Shown: positions 23,967 through 32,238 of the stretch, in pieces
Layout: each line of letters starts with the position of its first letter
How positions within the stretch are numbered: position 1 is the stretch's first letter
Origin: Bacteroidota bacterium
Lineage (GTDB): Bacteria > Bacteroidota > Bacteroidia > Bacteroidales > DTGW01
Length of the DNA: 64,000 nt
Assembly: GCA_029572965.1 (NCBI GenBank)
Contig: JAKPQD010000206.1
Span: forward strand, 1-64,000
Direction: 5' to 3'
Made by a program: the position numbers and the translations under genes
Notes under the pieces: model-generated
Database searches by the model: none
Seen by the model: only the letters and a program-made list of their open reading frames with translations
Told to the model about the DNA's origin: nothing

Positions 23967-25181
23967 CTATTTCTTCTTAAACCACCTTTTTTTAAAGAAC
24001 TTCTTTTTAGGCTCAGCATGCTCCTCGTCAACAACTTCTTCACCTGTCGAAAAGTGCTTTGGTACAGGGATTTTGAACACCTGCTTTTCCAGGAAGGTTT
24101 CTATCTGGCGAAATTTATGACGGTCAGCCCTGTTGACAAAAGTTAACGCCACTCCGGTAGTCTCGGCACGGGCAGTACGGCCTATGCGGTGAATGTAGTC
24201 TTCGGCATCTGGCGGTACATCGTAGTTGAGTACCAACCCAATACCTGCAATATCTATACCACGGGCAACAACATCGGTGCCCACTAATATCTGCAACTTG
24301 CGGTTACGGAAATCAAGCAAAGCCTGTTCACGTTGTTTTTGCTCCAGGTCTGAGTGGATAGAAGCTACGTCAAATCCCAACTTTAGCAGTTCACGTTCGA
24401 TGATTCTTACGGTATTCTTTTTAGAAGAAAAAATAATGGCGTTGATGTTTTTCTTTTCCTTCAAAAGCTCTTTGATGAGGCCTATTTTGAAATGGTCTTC
24501 TACAAAATATGCAGCTTGCACAATACCTTCAGCAGGTTTTGAGATGGCAAGGCTAATCTGTTCCGGGGCATCGCCCATAATCTTCTTGGCCAGTGCCCTG
24601 ATTTTTTCGGGCATAGTGGCCGAAAAAAGAAGTGTTTGCCTTTCTTTAGGCAAATAGCTTATAATTTGGACTATATCATCATGGAAGCCCATATCCAGCA
24701 TACGGTCAGCTTCATCCAATATCAAATATTGAACATTAGATGTATCAATATATCCCATAGCCAGGTGGGCTATAAGCCTACCTGGTGTTGCTATTACTAT
24801 TTCTACCCCTTCGGTCAGGGCTTTTTTCTGGATATCCCACAGTACCCCTTCGCCACCGCCATAAACACTGATGGAGCTCAGTTGGCAAAAGTAGGTAAAA
24901 GCCTCTACCTGTTGGTCTATCTGCATGGCCAACTCACGAGTAGGCACAATGATGAGGCATTTAAACGTATCTAAAGATGCTTTTTGCTCAACCAGTTTGT
25001 GGATTACTGGCAACAAATATGCCGCGGTTTTGCCTGTTCCTGTCTGGGCACAGGCTATAAGGTCTTTGCCACTAAGGATTACGGGTATTGCCTGTTCCTG
25101 GATAGGGGTTGGATTGTTAAAACCCATGGCATCGAGGCCTTGTTGCAAATCCGAAGTAAAATTAAAATCAATAAAATTCAA
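23967..25181 (-). CDS. rhlE: DEAD-box RNA helicase (RhlE-like)
   Basis: A 404-residue ATP-dependent RNA helicase for ribosome assembly or RNA decay. It has the Q motif (P-T-P-I-Q), motif I A-Q-T-G-T-G-K-T (45-52), P-T-R-E-L-A, motif II D-E-A-D (156-159), S-A-T, and motif VI H-R-I-G-R-T-A-R. After the core there is only a short basic tail (K-K-K-F-F-K-K-R-W-F-K-K-K), typical of short RhlE proteins in Bacteroidota. The start is a TTG: the product M-N-F-I-D-F-N-F aligns with the usual family start, no ATG lies nearby, and a -7 element sits about 25 bases upstream. GTG or ATG codons further in would remove the Q motif. Confidence 0.92.
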   Translation of the reverse strand: MNFIDFNFTSDLQQGLDAMGFNNPTPIQEQAIPVILSGKDLIACAQTGTGKTAAYLLPVIHKLVEQKASLDTFKCLIIVPTRELAMQIDQQVEAFTYFCQLSSISVYGGGEGVLWDIQKKALTEGVEIVIATPGRLIAHLAMGYIDTSNVQYLILDEADRMLDMGFHDDIVQIISYLPKERQTLLFSATMPEKIRALAKKIMGDAPEQISLAISKPAEGIVQAAYFVEDHFKIGLIKELLKEKKNINAIIFSSKKNTVRIIERELLKLGFDVASIHSDLEQKQREQALLDFRNRKLQILVGTDVVARGIDIAGIGLVLNYDVPPDAEDYIHRIGRTARAETTGVALTFVNRADRHKFRQIETFLEKQVFKIPVPKHFSTGEEVVDEEHAEPKKKFFKKRWFKKK

Positions 25182-25205
25182 TTTCTGCTTTTTAAATTAA
25201 AGCAT

Positions 25206-25213
25206 CAAAATTA
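25206..25213 (-). promoter_or_regulatory. -7 promoter element of the helicase gene
   Basis: TAATTTTG on the minus strand fits TAnnTTTG. It lies 25 bases upstream of the TTG start, which supports that start. No good TTTG occurs at the -33 distance. Confidence 0.45.
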
Positions 25214-25291
25214 CCTAATAATATTCAAAAACGCTAACATACTCAGAAATATATACATGCTGGCATTTATTCCAGTATGATGGTTTTAAAT

Positions 25292-25299
25292 TACTTTTG
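25292..25299 (+). promoter_or_regulatory. -7 promoter element of the thioesterase gene
   Basis: TACTTTTG fits TAnnTTTG. It lies inside the longest version of the thioesterase frame (ATG 25277), so the mRNA would begin near 25306 and translation must start at the inner ATG 25322. Confidence 0.5.
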
Positions 25300-25321
25300 T
25301 AAAGAATACAGATTTTTACCT

Positions 25322-25714
25322 ATGGAAAGCAAATTAGTAAAAAGCTTTTTGAACGACCGTTTTGCAGAGCATGTCGGAATAAAGCTTGTTGAAATTGGCA
25401 ATGGATACGCTTTGGCCGAACTGGCTTTGACTGAAAAACACCTCAATGGCCTGGATAAGATTCAGGGGGGAGTTATTTTTACCCTGGCAGATTATGCTTT
25501 TGGCCTTGCTTCCAATTCGCAAGGCTTTATTACTTTGGGGCTCAATGTGAACATCTCATACTTCAAATCGCCCACAGGGAAAGTTATTAGGGCAGAAGCA
25601 AAAGAAATAAGTGCACAAAACAAGATATGTGGTTACCAGGTAAACGTTACAGACGAAGATGGCTCGCTGGTTGCCAGCTTCAATGGGCTGGGATACCGAA
25701 AAATACTGAACTGA
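25322..25714 (+). CDS. PaaI-family hotdog thioesterase
   Basis: With the start at 25322 (M-E-S-K-L-V-K-S-F) it has 130 residues, normal for PaaI/YbdB-type single hotdog proteins, which hydrolyse acyl-CoA thioesters as tetramers. The segment H-L-N-G-L-D-K-I-Q-G-G-V-I-F-T-L-A-D-Y-A-F contains the G-G-x-x-x-x-L-A-D core, with the catalytic Asp in L-A-D-Y. F-K-S-P-T-G-K-V follows, as in the family. It may clear aryl- or hydroxyacyl-CoA compounds. It is a single-gene unit, next to the convergent DUF3820 gene (0 bases apart). Confidence 0.87.
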   Translation: MESKLVKSFLNDRFAEHVGIKLVEIGNGYALAELALTEKHLNGLDKIQGGVIFTLADYAFGLASNSQGFITLGLNVNISYFKSPTGKVIRAEAKEISAQNKICGYQVNVTDEDGSLVASFNGLGYRKILN

Positions 25715-25957
25715 TTATCTGTTCCGGCCTTGTTGAATAAGCGGCTTTAAAAGGTATTCCAAGCCATTGAGCTTTATCTCGTACATGGTTTGCAGCTGCA
25801 TGCCAAGTTTCCCTTCAGGAAAACCTTTTTGTTTGAACCAAACCAGGTAAGGCTCGGGCAAATTGCAGAGCAATCGGCCGGCATACTTGCCATAGGGCAT
25901 TTTGGTATTTACCAGCTCGAGCAACAATTGCGGGTTTACAGGGTTGATGTCTTGCAT
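25715..25957 (-). CDS. DUF3820 family protein
   Basis: An 80-residue protein with the DUF3820 core M-P-Y-G-K-Y-A-G-R-L-L and L-P-E-P-Y-L-V-W-F near residues 20-45, the usual whole length of the family. The family was once called 'putative quorum-sensing-regulated virulence factor', but its function is not established. The core resembles a nucleic-acid-associated 'PFGKxKG' module seen next to exonucleases. Its stop abuts the convergent thioesterase stop. Confidence 0.85.
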   Translation of the reverse strand: MQDINPVNPQLLLELVNTKMPYGKYAGRLLCNLPEPYLVWFKQKGFPEGKLGMQLQTMYEIKLNGLEYLLKPLIQQGRNR

Positions 25958-26132
25958 AGCTCTAATTTTTGAGTGAAGATACCTTTTTTATGTGAAACGA
26001 AAAGCTTTTTTCAAAAAAACGCTTTTCGGTAAGCCTGGCCAATGGTGATTTGCATATTGTTGACGTTCATGATATCTCCTCTTATCAAGTCAAGAAGATT
26101 TTTGATACAGAAATGATAACCTAACAATAACA

Positions 26133-26160
26133 AATGAGCGAAAATGAGCGAAAATGAGCT
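26133..26160. repeat. Short tandem repeat (10-bp unit)
   Basis: AAATGAGCG, AAAATGAGCG and AAAATGAGCT follow one another in the spacer between the DUF535 and DUF3820 genes. Nearly three 10-bp units; no further structure is seen. Confidence 0.6.
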
Positions 26161-26175
26161 AATTTTTAAATCTGT

Positions 26176-27123
26176 TTAATTAAGAGTCTCAGCCAGCTTT
26201 GTAATTTGTTGCGAAAGATTGTCAAGCATTTCATATCTTTTAATGTACATAGAGCGTTTGTGCGATTTTATATCCTGGATATTTTTACGGGTAGGCCTTA
26301 ATGGAATTTCAAACCAGTCCTTGTTTATACTCCTTCCGCCAATTTCGTCCCAAAAATTATCATAATCAAAAGTAATGTTACGTTTCCAGGGGAAATTGAC
26401 AGCATGTTTTTGATTGGATATGTGAATTGAATTGCCAATACCATAAATTGCACTAAACCCCATATTCCTTATTAATTCTTGTGCAGAATAAATGATTAAT
26501 GAATTAGGGCGCAATCCATATAACGATTTTTGCATTACCTTAAAGGCATCTTGAACAGCCTTGTTTTTATGGCCCTGGATACAACCAATTAAACATACCC
26601 ATTGACCTTTCGTTTTTTCTTCAATTGAAAAAACTACTGATGTAATTCTTCCTCCAAGCTTATCACACTCTAACCACAGAGCTAATTCGCCTTCTTTTCG
26701 GATAGCATAATTATAACCTAACTTTATAAATCCTTCATATTTATTATCAAATTTCAATTTAGCAACAACAATGCCATCTTTTTGAGTAAGAAATTGTCTG
26801 AATACATCTCCTTTGCTCTCTAAAAATCTATAGGTATCAAGGATTACATTTACTTTCCGTTCTTTATCCCATTTAATTGAAATGTATGGCCTGAATGGCT
26901 TGACATATAAACGACGACGATGTATAAAAACATGCCTAAACTTAGATGATTTAAGAAAATTAAACCAAGCGTTTGCAAATCCCGGGTTTAAAAGAGTAAA
27001 ATAAACAATCTTTAATTGTTGCTTTCTTATGTATTTTTGAGGCTTACCTGAATATCCCTTTTTGGCAAACCTCCAACCAGTGATTAGTGCTGAAATAAAT
27101 GGAGGGTTAATAAAAGTTTTCAT
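26176..27123 (-). CDS. DUF535 (VirK/YbjX-like) protein
   Basis: A 315-residue soluble protein. Matches to the VirK/YbjX family are the N-terminal L-K-I-V-Y-F-T-L-L-N-P segment, the H-V-F-I-H-R-R-R-L-Y region, the L-A-L-W-L-E block, C-L-I-G-C-I-Q-G near the middle, and G-L-R-P-N-S-L-I-I followed by I-Y-G-I-G-N-S-I-H-I. In enterobacteria VirK is tied to virulence and YbjX to envelope stress; the biochemical role is unknown. It is a single gene with no clear partner. The start at 27123 is supported by the lack of inner ATGs near the conserved N-terminus. Confidence 0.82.
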   Translation of the reverse strand: MKTFINPPFISALITGWRFAKKGYSGKPQKYIRKQQLKIVYFTLLNPGFANAWFNFLKSSKFRHVFIHRRRLYVKPFRPYISIKWDKERKVNVILDTYRFLESKGDVFRQFLTQKDGIVVAKLKFDNKYEGFIKLGYNYAIRKEGELALWLECDKLGGRITSVVFSIEEKTKGQWVCLIGCIQGHKNKAVQDAFKVMQKSLYGLRPNSLIIYSAQELIRNMGFSAIYGIGNSIHISNQKHAVNFPWKRNITFDYDNFWDEIGGRSINKDWFEIPLRPTRKNIQDIKSHKRSMYIKRYEMLDNLSQQITKLAETLN

Positions 27124-27502
27124 TAAAACGTTTAATATTAATTGTTTAACAAATCTTTAAAATGATAAAACGTAACCCTAAGACAGCTTAAATGTTACTC
27201 TCCCCCCAATTAGAGCAGAACACTTTTGAAGCAGATAAAGTCTTTATTTGGCTGTAAACTATTTGAGCCAGGCCGAAAGGCAGGGTAAGTTTTCAAAGCC
27301 AGACTTTTTTGGGTTTTTTGATAAAAAATACAACTGAATACCAGACTGTTATATTTTTTTCATCGGATTCAGGTTAAAATTGAAAATAGCCTCAAGCTTT
27401 TGTTGGGGGCTATTTTCTTTTATTGTGGGGCTATTTTGTTATAAATCTTGCATTTCTGTATTTTTTAGGTGATATTTGACATACCTAACCAAAAAAATAA
27501 TT
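27124..27502. other. Leader region between DUF535 and the hybrid kinase
   Basis: No gene. It contains a GCC-GAAA-GGC hairpin with a GNRA loop (around 27272-27285), a terminator-like hairpin (27382-27421), and an 11-bp direct repeat GGGGCTATTTT at 27406-27416 and 27427-27437, 21 bp apart (two helical turns). These could form a regulated leader of the hybrid kinase gene. The similarity to known riboswitches is too weak to name one. Confidence 0.35.
27382..27421 (+). terminator. Terminator-like hairpin upstream of the hybrid kinase
   Basis: GAAAATAGCC (27382-27391) pairs perfectly with GGCTATTTTC (27408-27417), with a 16-base loop, followed by TTTTATT on the plus strand. No plus-strand gene ends upstream, so it would terminate either a small RNA or a leader transcript. 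Confidence 0.5.
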
Positions 27503-30500
27503 ATGCCCGGCAAAAAAGAAAGACAAAACTCTTTTTTTCTTTTCCAAAAGATAACTGTTAAGGCTTTTCTTTTGTGTTTGACTTTTGTTTTAGAGGCTTA
27601 TCCGATATTTGCCAATAAAAAATTTAACTTCAAACATCTCACCATCGAAAATGGCCTTTCGCAAAGCTGGGTACGTTGTATTTTGCAAGACAAATATGGA
27701 TTCATGTGGTTTGGCACCGACAACGGGCTCAACAGGTATGATGGCTCCTCTTTTGTAGTTTACATGAATGACCCCGCCAATAGTAAATCTCTTTCGAATA
27801 GTCGGATTAATGCGTTGTACGAAGATAAAGACGGCAATATTTGGGTAGGTACACTCAATGGCTTAAACTTGTTTGACCGCAAAACCAACACTTTCAGTTG
27901 CGATCCAAGCTGGCCTTCTTCCAGGGTTACTTCTATAGCTGCAGACAAGCAAGAAAATTTATGGATTGGTACCCACTCCGGCTTGTATTTTTTAGACAAG
28001 CATACCCAAAAAGCTTCTTATTGTGCTTATGCCACAGACAAAAACAAGGTGAATAATTTAGCCATCAACAAAGTATATGTGGACAAAGAGAACAACGTGT
28101 GGATTGCAACCATGAACGGCCTTAATGTCATTAAAAGCAAGACTAAACAAGTAATTTTTTATACGTCCGACAAAAACCGGCAAAATAGCCTGAGCCACAA
28201 CGATGTGCGATGTTTGTTTGAAGACCGGCAAAGGCGTTTATGGTTAGGCACAGCCAAAGGCATTGATATTTTTACCAATGCTGCAGATGTCCCTGAAACT
28301 GCCCATTTAATCCATATACAAAATAATAGCAACAAAAAAAGCCTGAACGAAGGGGCTGTACAGGTTATTTTTCAGGACAATAAAGGCCGCATACTTATAG
28401 GCATTGAAAACGGCGGATTGGATGTCCTTCACCCTCAAAACCTGGCAAATGGCAAATTTGAATTTGACCATCATGTCAATATCGCAGACGATGATAATAG
28501 CCTGAGCAACAATTCTATTTACTCCATATTTCAGGATAACCAAAACAGTATTTGGGTGGGGACCCACGGAGACGGGCTAAACATCTATAACCCATTGAAC
28601 GAAAAGTTTGAACTGGTACAAAATTCAACAAAAACATCACGGCTTATTATCAATAACCAGGTAAACGCCTTTGTTGAGGATGAAAAATACTTGTGGGTAG
28701 GAACAGAAGGCGGACTAAGTTGCTATGACAAAAAGACCCGTACCAGCCGTCACTTCGAACACAACCCGGCAAATAAAAAAACGTTGCGGGCCAATGCTGT
28801 ACTTGCCTTACTTAAAGACAAATCAGGCCATTTGTTTATTGGCGGGATGGAAATGGGGCTGAGCCAATTTGATTTTGCATCGGGGCATTTCATTCATTAT
28901 AAAGCCAACCCGTCAGATACCAATTCGCTCAGAAGCGACAACATATTTGCTTTGTACCAGGACTCTAAAGGAAGAATTTGGGCAGGACAAAATTGTGGGG
29001 GCCTTTCTTTGTTTGATTTTACAACGAAAAAGTTCAAAACATTTAGAAAAAACAAAGATGCAGATGATTGCATCAAAGCTATTGCCGAAACCCCTGACGG
29101 TAAATTATGGCTGATAAATGCCACCTCCATTGAATGTTTCGACCCCGAAAGTGGGAGCTTTACAACATACACCAACAACCCTTCAGACCCTGAAAGCCTC
29201 AGCAGCAACTATGGTTTTTCTATTTTTACCGATAGTAAAGGGGCACTGTGGGTTGGCACCGATGCAGGGTTAAACGTTTTTGATTATAAAACTAAGAAAT
29301 TCAAAAAGAAATATACCATAAAAAACGGCCTGCCCGATAATGCTATTAAAAGTATCAATGAAGACAATTTTGGGAATCTATGGATTGGGACAGATAAAGG
29401 GCTTTCAAAATTTGTAAATGCAACAGAACAACCATCAAACCCGAGGTTTATCAACTACAAAGTTCAGGATGGCCTTCAGGCAAACGAATTCAGGAAACGG
29501 GCCACATACAAAAATGCCCAAGGCAAGCTTTATTTTGGCGGAATAAACGGGTTCAATGCATTTTATCCCGACAGCATTGCTGAAAACAAGGCTATTCCTA
29601 ATGTTGTTATTACCGAATTGCTCATTTTTAACCAAAAAGTAAATGTTGGCGATGCTGATTCGGCACTAAAGGAAGATATTTCTATAGCAAAAGAGATTAC
29701 TTTGTCATACAGACATTCTGTTTTTACGCTGAAATTTGCCGCCCTGAACTTTATAGCCCCTGCCAAAAATCAATACGCTTACAAGATGGAAGGATTTGAC
29801 AAAGAATGGAACATAGTGGGCAATAAAAATGAAGCTACTTATACTAATCTTTCTCCGGGCAAATATACATTTGTGGTTAAGGCCAGCAACAATGACGGTA
29901 TATGGAACCAAAAAGGCCGCTCGCTGACCATCACCATCTTGCCCCCTTGGTGGAAAACCTGGTGGTTTCAAACCTTGTTTTATCTTTTCATTGGTTTTAT
30001 GATATTTGCCATTATCCAGTTTAGAACGGCCTTCTACAAAAAACAAAATGAGAAACTTGCACAAATGGTAAAAGAACGGACATTGGAACTGGAAGAAATA
30101 AATGTTAACCTGGAAGAAAAACAAGAAGAAATTAACGAGCAGAACGAAGAATTGCTTACCCAACGGGCACAACTCGAACATACCAACGAACTGTTAGTTG
30201 AACATCAGCTGCAAATAAGCCAGCAAAATGAAGAGCTGATGAGCCAACGCGATGCATTGGAAATAGCCAACAAAGAACTTGAAAAACAGAAAGCCAAAAT
30301 ACTGGAACAGAACATTGAACTTGACAAACACCGAAACGAACTTGAAAGCCTGGTCGAAATCAGGACTCAGCAACTAATCCAGGCTAAAGACAAAGCCGAA
30401 GAAGCTGACAGGCTAAAATCTTCGTTTTTGGCCAACCTATCGCATGAAATCAGGACTCCGCTCAACGCCATCATTGGTTTTTCCAACTTAGTTATTGATG

Positions 30501-31540
30501 GCATCGATACTCCGGAAGAAAAAGAAAATATCCGACAGATTATTTATAGCAGTAGCGAAAGCTTGTTAGGCCTAATTAATGATATCATTGATTTTTCAAA
30601 AATAGAATCAGGACATATTGATATTATCCTCAAAGAAGTACCATTGAAAAAAATAATGGCTGATATTCAAAGTATTTTTCAATTACAGCTTAAACGACAA
30701 CAGATTGGCACTTCTCACAACATTGATTTTAGGGTAATTGCAAATGAGCAACTAAATGATATTTATCTCGAGACAGATGAGGTTCGCATAAAACAAATAC
30801 TTTCTAACCTGATACACAATGCTATTAAGTTTACCCTCAAAGGCTCTATTGAGGTGGGGTGTCATGTTTTAGGGGACAATGAAATTGTTGAGTTTTATGT
30901 AAAAGATACAGGAATTGGCATAAAAAAGGAAAACCTGCAAATCATATTCGAACGTTTCAGGAAAATTGAGGATGACAAAACCCATCTCCATCGTGGTGCA
31001 GGGATTGGCCTTGCTATTACCCAACAGTTGGTCAGTTTACTTGGCGGACAAATCAGGGTTGAATCTGAACATGGCATTGGTACAACCTTTTACTTTACTA
31101 TACCAGTCAAAAAAAATCCTGAGGGCAACCAAACACAATCATCAAATGCCATTGCCGAAAACATTACCGATTTCAAAAACGTTAAAGTATTGGTTGCAGA
31201 AGATGATTTGGCTAACTATGCCTATATCGAGAGACTGCTTTTACGTTTCAATATCAATGTTGTACATGCCCTCAATGGTACGCAGGCAATTTATCTTCTT
31301 ACCAAAATACCCGATATAAAGCTTGTGCTAATGGATATTAAAATGCCCCTTCTTGATGGCATTCAGGCTTTGCACCAGATTAAAGAAAGAAAGATAGACA
31401 TACCTGTTGTGGCCCAAACGGCCTATGCTTTGTCGCACGAGGTAGTAAAGCTCAAAGAAGAGGGTTTTGACGATTATATTGCCAAGCCCCTGAGCCTGGC
31501 AGACATCTCGAGGGTACTACATCGGTGGATAAAGATTTAA
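27503..31540 (+). CDS. Hybrid two-component sensor (Reg_prop propeller, Y_Y_Y, kinase, receiver)
   Basis: The frame opens at a TTG (27476); ATG 27503 (M-P-G-K-K-E-R) is preferred, giving 1345 residues. After a signal/anchor helix come about a dozen 'two-component regulator propeller' repeats (I-W-V-G-T ... G-L-N-x-F/Y, residues ~45-690) forming two periplasmic beta-propellers, then a Y_Y_Y domain (~755-835), one transmembrane helix (W-F-Q-T-L-F-Y-L-F-I-G), a long Glu/Gln-rich coiled coil, a HisKA domain with S-H-E-I-R-T-P-L-N (His near 980), HATPase, and a receiver domain with Asp in L-V-L-M-D-I-K-M-P. Unlike classical HTCS proteins that control PULs, it has no AraC DNA-binding domain, so it must signal through another protein. 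It lies beside the susCDE operon and may sense a glycan. Confidence 0.93.
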   Translation: MPGKKERQNSFFLFQKITVKAFLLCLTFVLEAYPIFANKKFNFKHLTIENGLSQSWVRCILQDKYGFMWFGTDNGLNRYDGSSFVVYMNDPANSKSLSNSRINALYEDKDGNIWVGTLNGLNLFDRKTNTFSCDPSWPSSRVTSIAADKQENLWIGTHSGLYFLDKHTQKASYCAYATDKNKVNNLAINKVYVDKENNVWIATMNGLNVIKSKTKQVIFYTSDKNRQNSLSHNDVRCLFEDRQRRLWLGTAKGIDIFTNAADVPETAHLIHIQNNSNKKSLNEGAVQVIFQDNKGRILIGIENGGLDVLHPQNLANGKFEFDHHVNIADDDNSLSNNSIYSIFQDNQNSIWVGTHGDGLNIYNPLNEKFELVQNSTKTSRLIINNQVNAFVEDEKYLWVGTEGGLSCYDKKTRTSRHFEHNPANKKTLRANAVLALLKDKSGHLFIGGMEMGLSQFDFASGHFIHYKANPSDTNSLRSDNIFALYQDSKGRIWAGQNCGGLSLFDFTTKKFKTFRKNKDADDCIKAIAETPDGKLWLINATSIECFDPESGSFTTYTNNPSDPESLSSNYGFSIFTDSKGALWVGTDAGLNVFDYKTKKFKKKYTIKNGLPDNAIKSINEDNFGNLWIGTDKGLSKFVNATEQPSNPRFINYKVQDGLQANEFRKRATYKNAQGKLYFGGINGFNAFYPDSIAENKAIPNVVITELLIFNQKVNVGDADSALKEDISIAKEITLSYRHSVFTLKFAALNFIAPAKNQYAYKMEGFDKEWNIVGNKNEATYTNLSPGKYTFVVKASNNDGIWNQKGRSLTITILPPWWKTWWFQTLFYLFIGFMIFAIIQFRTAFYKKQNEKLAQMVKERTLELEEINVNLEEKQEEINEQNEELLTQRAQLEHTNELLVEHQLQISQQNEELMSQRDALEIANKELEKQKAKILEQNIELDKHRNELESLVEIRTQQLIQAKDKAEEADRLKSSFLANLSHEIRTPLNAIIGFSNLVIDGIDTPEEKENIRQIIYSSSESLLGLINDIIDFSKIESGHIDIILKEVPLKKIMADIQSIFQLQLKRQQIGTSHNIDFRVIANEQLNDIYLETDEVRIKQILSNLIHNAIKFTLKGSIEVGCHVLGDNEIVEFYVKDTGIGIKKENLQIIFERFRKIEDDKTHLHRGAGIGLAITQQLVSLLGGQIRVESEHGIGTTFYFTIPVKKNPEGNQTQSSNAIAENITDFKNVKVLVAEDDLANYAYIERLLLRFNINVVHALNGTQAIYLLTKIPDIKLVLMDIKMPLLDGIQALHQIKERKIDIPVVAQTAYALSHEVVKLKEEGFDDYIAKPLSLADISRVLHRWIKI

Positions 31541-31703
31541 GATGCATGTAAAAACATTATTAGCCAAATTACGGCCAATCTTGAATTTTTGTAACCTTCT
31601 TATGCCGGATTGTCGTTATAAATTATTGAATTACAATTTTTTAATAGACTGAGCATTTTCTATCGCGTAATTTGGTTTTAAACAATTAGTTTTATAAATA
31701 AAA

Positions 31704-31732
31704 AGGCTGTGCAAATTATCTTTACACAGCCT
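31704..31732 (-). terminator. Terminator of the susCDE operon
   Basis: AGGCTGTG (31704-31711) pairs with CACAGCCT (31725-31732). Read on the minus strand the stem is followed by TTTTTATTTAT. It lies 27 bases after the SusE-like stop codon. Confidence 0.8.
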
Positions 31733-31758
31733 CGTAAAACAATTTTTAACAATAATTT

Positions 31759-32211
31759 TTAATAAGGGGTTACCTTAATGTTAATTGCAGCAGAATGTAA
31801 AGTATCGCCGGCAAGTACCGAAATAACTTTCACTTTTAACACACCTTCTTCACCTGCTTTAAGTTTTAGGGCAAGGGCGGCAGTATTAAGGGCTTTGTAG
31901 GTGACCAAAGCCGAATCGTTATATGATACTGATGAAAGCAATTTTTGCGGTTTGACAAAGTTGCCTTCAGGAGTGTCGGCAAGAATGTTATATGCAGCAG
32001 AAGCACTAAAACCGTAATTTGGTTCTTTCCAAACAAACTGTATGGTTTGTTTGTCATTCGCAGCAGTAAGGACATAGGCAGAATTTGGGGCCGGGGTAAT
32101 AATGTCGGGTGTCCCGGGGTTGCTATTAAGCACAACCCTGTCTTCATCTTTTTCACATGCCAGAGTGAATAAGGTTATTGCAAGCAAAGCGATATATTTA
32201 AAAGTCTTCAT
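31759..32211 (-). CDS. SusE-like outer-membrane lipoprotein (short)
   Basis: With the start at 32211 (M-K-T-F-K-Y-I-A-L-L) it has 150 residues and a lipobox L-F-T-L-A-C. After the Cys comes an acidic stretch (E-K-D-E-D-R), as in surface-exposed lipoproteins. The rest is one SusE N-terminal beta-sandwich: T-P-A-P-N-S-A-Y-V-L, I-Q-F-V-W-K-E-P-N-Y-G and Y-N-I-L. Typical SusE/SusF proteins carry two or three further starch-binding domains and exceed 350 residues; here they are absent with no sign of a frameshift. It is the last gene of the operon, after susD. Confidence 0.8.
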   Translation of the reverse strand: MKTFKYIALLAITLFTLACEKDEDRVVLNSNPGTPDIITPAPNSAYVLTAANDKQTIQFVWKEPNYGFSASAAYNILADTPEGNFVKPQKLLSSVSYNDSALVTYKALNTAALALKLKAGEEGVLKVKVISVLAGDTLHSAAINIKVTPY

Positions 32212-32238
32212 AATTTTAAAATTTAGTTTGTTCATACA

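Noticed and set aside
27272-27330. Possible c-di-GMP (GEMM) riboswitch
   Set aside because: A GNRA hairpin followed by CAAAGCCAGAC recalls GEMM, but the conserved GGCAAACC and the GACGC before CAAAGCC are missing.
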